Both the position numbers and the translations under genes were made by a program. From JBBDYH01 sp040901795 (GTDB lineage Bacteria > Planctomycetota > Planctomycetia > Pirellulales > JALHPA01): a stretch of DNA of 64,000 nt. Positions 35,241-44,171 of this stretch are shown one piece after another. How positions within the stretch are numbered: position 1 is the stretch's first letter; every line of letters begins with the position of its first letter. The notes under the pieces were generated by a model. That model ran no database searches and was not told where the DNA came from. It worked only from the letters and a program-made list of their open reading frames with translations. The stretch is from the NCBI GenBank assembly GCA_040901795.1, contig JBBDYH010000064.1, positions 1 to 64,000 on the forward strand, given 5' to 3'.

Positions 35241-35285
35241 GATAGGTTAATTTGTCTCACAACAGGGCGTGAACTCTAACGGGAA

Positions 35286-35308
35286 CAAGCGGAAGCTTGA
35301 ACTCCAAC
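35286..35308. repeat. Palindromic repeat (AAGCTTTAGCTTG family), variant
   Basis: Reads CAAGCGGAAGCTTGAACTCC and ends exactly at the stop codon of the HPF/sigma-like gene (35309-35311). Orientation is the reverse of the copies at 11206 and 47066. Confidence 0.7.
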
Positions 35309-36031
35309 TTACGCCCCGGCCTCGTTTGCCGATTGAATAAAGCTGAGGTTATCTGTTTCTGTCCCCTCGTCACGGATCAGCGTTTGGATCGAAGGGTCAA
35401 TCAGGTTCTCCAGCCACTGTCCCAGCCGCAGCGATTCAGGCCGTCGTTCGTATTGATCGAAGGCGTTCAGAAACACCTCTTCAGCGATCTCCGAAATCAG
35501 CAGGCTGTCTCCAATCCGGGCCGCGATATCGGGATAGCGCTCGATCCAGCGGCCGACGCGCTTTTCGAGCGGATCCTCGTAGACGTTCATCGCGGCGCGG
35601 AACGCGCCATAGTCCGGCTGCCGCACGGCCCGCTCGATCGCGGCGGCGTCGGGTGGCATCGAAGGGACGATTTCATGCAGCGTCCCTTCCGCCTCCTTCT
35701 GACGCTCCGGAACACGTCCCAGTTTCTCTTTGTAAGCCACCACCTTGTCGATCAATCGCCGGACGGCCCAGTCCCAGGCTGCGTGCAAGGTATTGGCCTC
35801 TCCCGCCGTGAACAATGTCCGCCCCGCCAGACGGAGACAGGCCCCGACGCGAAGGATGCTAGGCGTCTGATTGCTGATTTCCAGTTTGAGCTGCGGCGAT
35901 GGGAAATTGGCGATCAGCTTCCGCAGCGTGTTGAGATCATGGTCCATCTTCTCCTGTTCACCGTCCGAAATCGTTACGTTGCCAGAATCGGTCTCGATCT
36001 GCATGTCGTACAACTCATCACTGAATGGCAT
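35309..36031 (-). CDS. HPF/RaiA-like domain fused to a sigma-region-2-like domain
   Basis: 240 aa. Residues about 9-105 resemble the S30AE ribosome-hibernation fold: MQIETDSGNVTISDGEQEKM, a LKLEISNQTPSILRVGACLR strand pair, then TLHAAWDWAVRRLIDKVVAYKEKLGR like the helix in HPF proteins. The C-terminal part (about 170-225) reads LLISEIAEEVFLNAFDQYER followed by LGQWLENLIDPSIQTLIRD, similar in layout to sigma-70 region 2 (ED-x2-QEVF-x-A followed by a W-L-x3-hydrophobic). No DNA-binding region 4 is visible. ATG 36031 begins the hibernation-like domain; the 36-residue extension is rejected. Role in starvation or ribosome dormancy is inference. Confidence 0.5.
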   Translation of the reverse strand: MPFSDELYDMQIETDSGNVTISDGEQEKMDHDLNTLRKLIANFPSPQLKLEISNQTPSILRVGACLRLAGRTLFTAGEANTLHAAWDWAVRRLIDKVVAYKEKLGRVPERQKEAEGTLHEIVPSMPPDAAAIERAVRQPDYGAFRAAMNVYEDPLEKRVGRWIERYPDIAARIGDSLLISEIAEEVFLNAFDQYERRPESLRLGQWLENLIDPSIQTLIRDEGTETDNLSFIQSANEAGA

Positions 36032-36274
36032 GGCTTTTCGCTCCTCTAAAGGACTAATGAAAGCACGGAGCCGCGGTCTCGATAAGAGGCAAACGCCGTG
36101 CCCTCCGGAGGCGAAGGACCGACGAACTAGCCAATACATCCCGGATTCACGGCAGTCTACCGTTCAAGCCGCATGCGAGGAAGCTGCCGATGGACAAAAA
36201 GCTTTGGAAACGCCCAGGCGGGCGGACGAATATGCGGGCTGTCGCAATCGCTGTTCGGCCATTACCGTCGCACC

Positions 36275-37210
36275 CTATCTGTCCGTTGCTTGTCCTGACT
36301 CTCTGGCTGCCGACGTTCGACTAGCCGCGGAATGCGCCGCATGGCGCGCCACGCGCATGCGGTGTGTCACTTGGACGAACTCGGCGCCAAAGAAGAGCAC
36401 CGTCCAGGCATAATAAAACCACAACATGATCGCGATAAACGAGCCAATCACGCCATACGCGTCGTATCCGCCCCGCAAGAGAAACTGTGTCAAGGCGTAG
36501 CGGCCGACCTCCCAGAACGCACCCGCCAATAAGCCCCCCTTCACACACTCCCACCAGCTCGTCTTGCGCAGCGAGAACAGGCGATACGTGATTGTGAACA
36601 AGATCACGTTCAATCCATAGCCAATGGCGAGCTGGACCCAAGTCCAAAAGGCATCGTCAAGTGGAAAATCTCCGACGAAGCGACGCACCGCCGAAAGCAC
36701 GATTCCGGCAAAAAACGTCGCCACGATAAATAACCCCAGGATCAACACCACCAGAAACGCCTTCAGCCGCACAAACAGCACCTGCCAGATGGTGTGCAGC
36801 CAGCCACGGTGCTCGCTAGGTAATTCGTGGATCTTCCAGATGCGTGCAAAAGCCACCTCCATGTTCGCGAAGATTCCGATGGCGCCGAAAAGCAGCGTGG
36901 CCAGGCCCAGAGGACCGCCCACAGTTGCAGCCGTTTTGACCTGCGTCATTACTTCCGCGAGCCGGTTGGCGATCTCGGGCGACGCGTGCAGCGCGACCAC
37001 TTCGATCAACTCCCGTTGGGCTTGTTGTGCCTGCGGCGAGAGCCGAAGTACGAATCCTGCAATGGACAATAGTACCAGCAGCAGCGGGAAAAACGAAAAC
37101 GCCGTGTAAAACGCCAGTGATGCGGCCAACAGACCGCCGTCGTCCCCGTTCCATTCGCGGACAGTGCGCGAGATCAGCGGCCAGACTCGGTCTTTCAACC
37201 AACGAATCAT
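36275..37210 (-). CDS. YihY/BrkB family membrane protein
   Basis: 311 aa, six hydrophobic helices. Typical motifs are AASLAFYTAFSFFPLLLVLL near residue 30, the LGLATLLFGAIGIFANMEVA loop, FAGIVLSAVRRF, TWVQLAIGYGLNVILFTITYRL, FWEVGRYALTQFLLRGGYDA and the C-terminal YGVIGSFIAIMLWFYYAWTV followed by LFFGAEFVQV. The family was first annotated as ribonuclease BN, but that activity belongs to another protein; its role is unknown. ATG 37210 starts MIRWLKDRVW. It stands alone between the HPF-like gene and the divergent MFS gene. Confidence 0.9.
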   Translation of the reverse strand: MIRWLKDRVWPLISRTVREWNGDDGGLLAASLAFYTAFSFFPLLLVLLSIAGFVLRLSPQAQQAQRELIEVVALHASPEIANRLAEVMTQVKTAATVGGPLGLATLLFGAIGIFANMEVAFARIWKIHELPSEHRGWLHTIWQVLFVRLKAFLVVLILGLFIVATFFAGIVLSAVRRFVGDFPLDDAFWTWVQLAIGYGLNVILFTITYRLFSLRKTSWWECVKGGLLAGAFWEVGRYALTQFLLRGGYDAYGVIGSFIAIMLWFYYAWTVLFFGAEFVQVTHRMRVARHAAHSAASRTSAARESGQATDR

Positions 37211-37424
37211 GCGTCCTCAATGCAGTAAGGGTGACCCACGTGGCCGAGTCTCTCCGAGACTCGGATGCGCGTTTTGGAGAGACGCGACCTCGTAACCGAT
37301 CAGTATACAAACTGGGCAGTTTGGCGACGTGGCGACGTTGGCCGGCAACTCTCCGCTAGACGCATGCCACTGGGGCAACTATCATGCGGCGACCTGCCTC
37401 TCATTGCAAAAGGAACGCCCACGC

Positions 37425-39065
37425 ATGCATGGTTTTGAAACCGCGGGGCCTGCCAATCTGGGCGACCCAAATGATCGGCGCCCCTGGTACAAGCTCTTAA
37501 ACGGATATCACTGGTTCGTGCTCATTGTCGCGGCCCTCGGCTGGCTGTTCGACTGCCTCGATCAGCAACTCTTCATCCTTGCCCGACAGCCGGCGATGGC
37601 GGAGCTGCTGCCCGGCACTCCGACACAGGCCACCATCGACGAATTTGGCGGCTATACGACCTCAATCTTTTTGATGGGTTGGGGGATCGGCGGCCTGATC
37701 TTCGGCGTAATGGGCGACCGCATCGGCCGCGCCAAGACGATGATGATCACCATCCTGATGTACTCGGCTTTTACGGGACTGAGTTCATTGAGCACGAGTT
37801 TCTGGGACTTCTCCGTGTATCGCTTCCTGACGGGCATGGGCGTCGGCGGCGAATTCGCCGTCGGTGTCGCGCTGGTCGCCGAAGTGATGCCCGACCGGGC
37901 CCGGCCGTACTGCCTAAGCCTCTTGCAAGCGTTATCGGCGATTGGCAACATCAGTGCCGCGTTGATCGGCATGTCGATGGGAGCGCTCGTTGAGCGCGGC
38001 ATCGTCGACAGCGTTTGGCGGCCGATGTTCATTATCGGTGCATTACCGGCCCTCCTGGCGCTGGTCATTCGCTGGCGGCTGAAAGAGCCGGAACGCTGGC
38101 AGCGGGCGTCGCACGAAGGCGACGTCGCCCGCAAACTCGGCTCCTACCGAGAGCTGTTCAGCCATCCGATCTGGCGAAAGCACGCCTTGCTGGGACTGGG
38201 CTTGGCCTTCTCGGGAATCGTCGGACTATGGGGCGTCGGGTTCTTCACGTTCGACCTAGTCGGCAACGTGCTCAAGGACCGCTTCGTCGCCGATGCCATC
38301 AAAAACCAGGCGCCGGAAGAGATGGCCACGGCCCTGTCGCAGGTGTTTTCCGCCGCCGAAGCGGAAGCCCTCTCGCAGCGGCCTCCGATTGAAATCGCGC
38401 GCGCCCTGGCCGACAAGCAACGGGAATTGTCCCGGCTAGAAAAGGCACAGCAAACGGAGCAGCAGGAGGAGAGGAGCGCGCTGTCAAAGAGCCAAGAGAG
38501 TGCCGAAGCGGGAAGCCCGCCACATCAGGCTTCGGTGCTCGATCGCGTGCTCACCGATGCCGAGTCGAAGGCCGTCGCCGCCGACACGAGCTTTTGGAAG
38601 GGGATTGCCTCGATGATGATGAACATCGGTGGGGCGCTGGGCATGTACGGCTTTGCCGTCCTGGCGCAGCGGGTGGGCCGCAAGCCCACGTTCGCGCTGT
38701 GTTTCATCGCGGCGCTCGTCACCACGGCCTCGGTGTTCTACTTCCTCTCCGAATTTCACCAGGTCTTTTGGATGATCCCCGTTATGGGGTTTTGCATCTT
38801 ATCGCTATTTGCCGGTTATGCCATTTATTTCCCGGAGCTGTTTCCCACACATCTGCGGAGCACGGGAACGAGTTTCTGCTACAACGTCGGTCGGTTCGTC
38901 GCCGCGGCGGGACCTGCCTTGTTGGGCTGGCTGACTGGCGTCGCCTATGCCGACACCGCCGCCCCGCTGCGCTATGCCGGCCTGACGATGTGCGGAATTT
39001 TCGTGCTGGGCCTGCTGGTGCTTCCCTTCGCTCCGGAAACCAAGGACCGCCCACTGCCGGAGTAG
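37425..39065 (+). CDS. MFS transporter with a large charged loop
   Basis: 546 aa. MFS signatures: GWLFDCLDQQLFILARQPAM, GWGIGGLIFGVMGDRIGRAK (loop 2-3), VYRFLTGMGVGGEFAVGVAL and GRKPTFALC; it resembles the metabolite:proton symporter branch (sugar or organic-acid permeases). After helix 7 an insert of about 110 residues (38281-38600), rich in Glu, Gln and Ala (LADKQRELSRLEKAQQTEQQ), is predicted as a coiled coil, unusual for the family. ATG 37425 is selected by the hydrophilic N-terminus leading to helix 1; upstream residues are not protein-like. Substrate unknown. Confidence 0.85.
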   Translation: MHGFETAGPANLGDPNDRRPWYKLLNGYHWFVLIVAALGWLFDCLDQQLFILARQPAMAELLPGTPTQATIDEFGGYTTSIFLMGWGIGGLIFGVMGDRIGRAKTMMITILMYSAFTGLSSLSTSFWDFSVYRFLTGMGVGGEFAVGVALVAEVMPDRARPYCLSLLQALSAIGNISAALIGMSMGALVERGIVDSVWRPMFIIGALPALLALVIRWRLKEPERWQRASHEGDVARKLGSYRELFSHPIWRKHALLGLGLAFSGIVGLWGVGFFTFDLVGNVLKDRFVADAIKNQAPEEMATALSQVFSAAEAEALSQRPPIEIARALADKQRELSRLEKAQQTEQQEERSALSKSQESAEAGSPPHQASVLDRVLTDAESKAVAADTSFWKGIASMMMNIGGALGMYGFAVLAQRVGRKPTFALCFIAALVTTASVFYFLSEFHQVFWMIPVMGFCILSLFAGYAIYFPELFPTHLRSTGTSFCYNVGRFVAAAGPALLGWLTGVAYADTAAPLRYAGLTMCGIFVLGLLVLPFAPETKDRPLPE

Positions 39066-39172
39066 TCGCTCACAGCGCAAGTAGTTGGGCCAGAATTGGC
39101 CATTCGTCATTCGGGTTTCGTGATTCGTTTGTCATTCGCATTTCGTCCTTCGTCATTTCTTGCTTTCTTGCC

Positions 39173-39904
39173 ATGGATTGGTTTCACTGGCTCGTCGATC
39201 AAGTACTGTGGCTGATCAGGCTCGCCGACCCCCAGCGCCTCGGCGAACTGCTGCAGCAGATCGGCCCCGTATGGGTCTATGCCGTCCTGTTCGCCATCAT
39301 CTTCAGCGAAACCGGCCTGTTGGTCGGATTTTTCCTTCCCGGCGACTCGCTGCTCTTCGCGGCCGGATTGCTGTCGAGCCAGCCAGAGGTCGGCATCAGC
39401 ATTGTAGTGCTCAATGTCGGGCTGATGGTCGCGGCCGTCGTAGGTGACGCAATCAACTATTCGCTAGGAAAGCAGATGGGCGCGCGCGTGTTCGAAAAAG
39501 GCCGCCTGCGGTTCGTCAAGCACGACCACTTGATGGCGGCCAAGGCGTTTTACGAGCGGCACGGCGGCAAAGCGATCGTGCTGGCGCGGTTTGTGCCCTT
39601 GGTGCGGACATTCACGCCGTTCGTGGCCGGCGTCGCGCGGATGCGCTACCGCGACTTTGTCTTCTACAACATCGCAGGCGGCGTCGGCTGGGTGTTCTCC
39701 ATGACGATGATCGGCTACCTGCTCGGCAATGTGCCGTTCATTTCCGAGCACTTCGAGAAGGTCGTGCTGCTGATCGTCTTCATCAGCATCCTGCCAATCC
39801 TGATCGGCGGCTTTCGCCACTGGTCAATCAATCGAGCTCGCGCGCCGCATCGCACTACGACGGACGACGAAGCAGAGGTGAGCGAAAAAGTAACGCTCAG
39901 TTAA
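39173..39904 (+). CDS. DedA family membrane protein
   Basis: 243 aa. Characteristic motifs: VYAVLFAIIFSETGLLVGFF, FLPGDSLLFAAGLL, VVGDAINYSLGKQMGARVF, then FYERHGGKAIVLARFVPLVR and TFTPFVAGVARMRYRDF (the conserved F-x-R-x-x-P-x-x-R-x-x-x-P-x-x-A-G stretch), NIAGGVGWVFSMTMIGYLLG. DedA proteins are thought to flip polyprenyl phosphates or lipids and support membrane-potential homeostasis. The preceding spacer (39097-39165) is made of TCATTCG-type words, a simple-sequence signature also found at 9830-9870. It is 107 bases after the MFS gene. Confidence 0.9.
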   Translation: MDWFHWLVDQVLWLIRLADPQRLGELLQQIGPVWVYAVLFAIIFSETGLLVGFFLPGDSLLFAAGLLSSQPEVGISIVVLNVGLMVAAVVGDAINYSLGKQMGARVFEKGRLRFVKHDHLMAAKAFYERHGGKAIVLARFVPLVRTFTPFVAGVARMRYRDFVFYNIAGGVGWVFSMTMIGYLLGNVPFISEHFEKVVLLIVFISILPILIGGFRHWSINRARAPHRTTTDDEAEVSEKVTLS

Positions 39905-39915
39905 CGTGAGGCCGG

Positions 39916-40320
39916 ATGATCTCACAGCAAGATCTTCTTAGAATCGCACGGGCTCGCTTAGCTGACGCAGAGGTTCTGCTCGAACGTAAACGGTACGATG
40001 GCGCTGTCTATATCGTCGGCTATGCCATCGAGGCGGCCCTCAAGGCGCGAACCTGCAAGACGCTAAAATGGATAGGGTTCCCTGAGACCAGAAAGGACTT
40101 TGAGAACTTTACCAGCTTCAGGACCCATAACCTCGGCGTGCTATTGACTCTTTCCGGCCGAGAGCAAACGATTAAAGATCGCTACTTGTCCGACTGGTCG
40201 AACGTCGCTACCTGGGAGCCAGAGCGTCGATACCGTCGCATCGGAAGCGCTTCGAAGTCCGATGCGGAAAGCATGATCAATTCAACAAAGATTATTCTGA
40301 AAGCAATATGGAAGAGCTAA
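39916..40320 (+). CDS. HEPN domain protein
   Basis: 134 aa, all-helical. LRIARARLADAEVLLERKRY, DGAVYIVGYAIEAALKARTC and SFRTHNLGVLLTLSG fit the HEPN fold in which a His-Asn-Leu stretch often lies near the RNase/nucleotide site; a strict Rx4-6H motif is not obvious. HEPN proteins commonly pair with a second subunit in toxin-antitoxin or defence units. Here a 130-aa gene overlaps its 3' end by 13 bases, in line with translational coupling. Function as a toxin is inference. ATG 39916 has a GTGAGGCC-type ribosome binding site. Confidence 0.7.
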   Translation: MISQQDLLRIARARLADAEVLLERKRYDGAVYIVGYAIEAALKARTCKTLKWIGFPETRKDFENFTSFRTHNLGVLLTLSGREQTIKDRYLSDWSNVATWEPERRYRRIGSASKSDAESMINSTKIILKAIWKS

Positions 40321-40700
40321 TCGGAAAACTCGCCGCCATTGAGCGCGACTTTGCGAACAAGAAGGGCAGCTTTTCGCTTTTTGCGCTCTTGTTGCGGGAA
40401 GACGCCCTCCCCGATCGCTGGGACCTCGTCGTTGCGGGACCCTGGATGGACGACGACATACATGCCGGACAACGAGAGATTGCTGAAGTCGTCCAGTCAC
40501 GGTTAAAATCTGAAGAAGTTATCCGGCTGTCGTTTGTGGTGGCCGTCAACTCGACCGACCCAAGAGTTCGTGAGATTAATCGCGAGATCAGCGTCGAGCA
40601 CGGGCTCGAGAAGTTTTACCATCGCGAGTTCTTCGAAATGCCGATGGACAAGGCAATCTTTATCACTTCAAGAAACCTGGATTCTGGTGTGGCTGCGTAG
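40308..40700 (+). CDS. Partner protein of the HEPN gene, unknown family
   Basis: 130 aa. No MNT-type nucleotidyltransferase signature is present (no GSxxxGxxxxxSD). Observable segments: LIGKLAAIERDFANKKGSFS, RWDLVVAGPWMDDDIHAGQR, VIRLSFVVAVNSTDPRVREI and the C-terminal MPMDKAIFITSRN, alternating strand and helix. Because the ATG lies inside the upstream gene, it needs that gene's translation; this arrangement is typical of two-component toxin-antitoxin-like or defence pairs. It might be the antitoxin or substrate-binding subunit. Converges with the DUF502 gene, 7 bases away. Confidence 0.6.
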   Translation: MEELIGKLAAIERDFANKKGSFSLFALLLREDALPDRWDLVVAGPWMDDDIHAGQREIAEVVQSRLKSEEVIRLSFVVAVNSTDPRVREINREISVEHGLEKFYHREFFEMPMDKAIFITSRNLDSGVAA

Positions 40701-40707
40701 AGACGGT

Positions 40708-41697
40708 TCAGAGTTCCGCGTTCGGCGTTGAGCCACGCGTTGTTTGAGTCACGATGACGTTGCTCGTGACCGCACTGGGTTGACTAGTCGCCCCGTTCTC
40801 ACTCGTCGCAGCCGATAGCAGCCGCGCCTGCTGGATTTGCGAATCCGGCACGACCACACCGAAGCTCAAAATGAATTGAAAGGCCTGATCGATCGTCATC
40901 GGCAGGTCGATTGTCTCGCGCCGCGCGACGATTTTCGTGTTGCCTGCGATCGGCGTCGGCGATGTGGGAAACAGCACCGTCAACATCGGCTCGCCAGTGA
41001 TTTTTTGCACGTCGGTCAGCCCGTCGCCGGTGACGAACGCAATCGTCCACACGCCGCGACGAGGGTATTCAACCGCCACCACTCGGTGAAACTCCGGCTC
41101 GTCCTGCCCAAACATATAGTCCGTCACTTGTTTCACGGGCGCATAGACGGCACGCACGATCGGCAGCCGCCCCAACGACTCCTCGAACAGCGACCAGAAG
41201 ACACGACCAAACCCCACGGCGAACAAGCTCCCCAGCAAATACATCAGCCCCAAAAAAAGCATCAAAAACAGGGGCACGACGATCCACGGCCGCAGGTACT
41301 CCAACTCCACAAAGCGGCGGTAGAAATCGCGCCCCCAGATTGGCACTTCGTCCGACCGCCGGACCACGGTGTTGTAAACCTCGCGCGGGATCAGCTCGTC
41401 CACTTCGAGCCGGTAATACTCTTCGCCGTCGATGGTAAAGACATTCGGCTGCTCAGGGTGCGGAACCGCGTCGGGCGGAATGTCGGGCTTAATATCGGCG
41501 ATCTGCCAGGCAATGAAGTTGCGGCTAGCCGTCTCGACCGGCTGCAGGATGTAATACTTCAGCGTCTGCCAAACCCAGAGCAGGATGACGATCGTCAACA
41601 ACGGCGCCAGAAAACCCCCCAGTCCGCGCAACACTGCCGTGCGAAACGGCCGCGCCGGGCGTGCGGCGCTGACAGGATTTAGCTGAAGGGGCTCCAT
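40708..41697 (-). CDS. DUF502 family membrane protein
   Basis: 329 aa. Two membrane helices: GLGGFLAPLLTIVILLWVWQ near residue 30 and PWIVVPLFLMLFLGLMYLLG near 140. After it comes the DUF502 core: RAVYAPVKQVTDYMFG, FHRVVAVEYPRRGVWTIAFV, then VTGDGL, VLFPTSPTPIAGNTKI and MTIDQAFQFILSFGVVVPDS. Between the helices lies an extracytoplasmic insert of about 90 residues that many bacterial relatives lack. ATG 41697 is chosen; the frame is open 11 more codons. Function unknown; family members are annotated as hypothetical membrane proteins, also in plants (LIKE COV). Confidence 0.85.
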   Translation of the reverse strand: MEPLQLNPVSAARPARPFRTAVLRGLGGFLAPLLTIVILLWVWQTLKYYILQPVETASRNFIAWQIADIKPDIPPDAVPHPEQPNVFTIDGEEYYRLEVDELIPREVYNTVVRRSDEVPIWGRDFYRRFVELEYLRPWIVVPLFLMLFLGLMYLLGSLFAVGFGRVFWSLFEESLGRLPIVRAVYAPVKQVTDYMFGQDEPEFHRVVAVEYPRRGVWTIAFVTGDGLTDVQKITGEPMLTVLFPTSPTPIAGNTKIVARRETIDLPMTIDQAFQFILSFGVVVPDSQIQQARLLSAATSENGATSQPSAVTSNVIVTQTTRGSTPNAEL

Positions 41698-41909
41698 GGA
41701 GCATGTCCCGGTTGTTCTCGGCACGCACACCGAACCACAGCCAAAGCGAGCGTGTCTTCTTTCGAGTTTAGGTGCTTTAAGTGAACGACGCCACTGGACT
41801 GTCGGGGCGAACCGCGGATGCGGTTGCGGCGTTATGACGTGCGGGATAATCTATTGATCCCTACCTACGATGCCACTTATCGCTCAGTAGCGACTCAGGA
41901 GTTACCAAG

Positions 41910-42035
41910 ATGGTTCGCACGCGACCGCGTACACGCCGCGCCAAGTTGATCAAAAAGCGCCGTTGCCCCAAATGCGGCTCGTCGTTGCACCCGTCCGACA
42001 AACGGTGCAAACGCTGCTCGGCGCCTCAGCTCTAA
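41910..42035 (+). CDS. 41-aa zinc-ribbon protein
   Basis: Small basic protein MVRTRPRTRRAKLIKKRR, then CPKCGSSLHPSDKRCKRC and SAPQL. Four Cys in two CxxC knuckles (CPKC, CKRC) spaced by about a dozen residues make a classical zinc ribbon. The 16-residue basic N-terminus contains nine Arg/Lys residues and could bind RNA or DNA. CAGGAG at 41896-41901 is a good ribosome binding site for ATG 41910. A possible promoter is TTGCGG (41824-41829) with GATAAT (41845-41850), 15 bases apart. Thirty bases before the SLC13 gene. Confidence 0.75.
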   Translation: MVRTRPRTRRAKLIKKRRCPKCGSSLHPSDKRCKRCSAPQL

Positions 42036-42065
42036 GGGCTTGATAAAGCGGGTTACTTTTCACGC

Positions 42066-43862
<1,797 letters not shown>

Positions 43863-44171
43863 GCGAACCGACACCGCCGCTTGTCGCAACCATAAGCAAT
43901 CCTTCTAGTTAGACCGATCGAGCCGCCTCAAATGATTTCGCGGCTGCAGTGCGTTTTTTTCGCTTGCCGTCCATCCGGGGGTGACGCATTTGATTGCTCG
44001 GTATAGACTTGGGGCTTCCGGCCAGCCGTTTCTTCGTCCTCAGTAAGGAACTCGGGCCAAGGATTGGCGTGGAACGCGATTCATCCGGCGCAAGATTCGC
44101 CGCGCGGGAGATAGTGGACCGCTCCGACACGACGTCGTTTGCGCATCTCCTGCTCTGAGCACGGCATCTGT
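43863..44171. other. 309-base intergenic region without a supported gene
   Basis: Only a minus-strand frame at 43909-44130 is open; its Ser/Arg/Lys-rich translation has no motif or ribosome binding site. No terminator or clear promoter was found in the spacer between the SLC13 and MMPL genes. Confidence 0.4.

Noticed and set aside
43909..44130. 73-aa minus-strand frame in a spacer
   Set aside because: No ribosome binding site, no motif and low-complexity composition.
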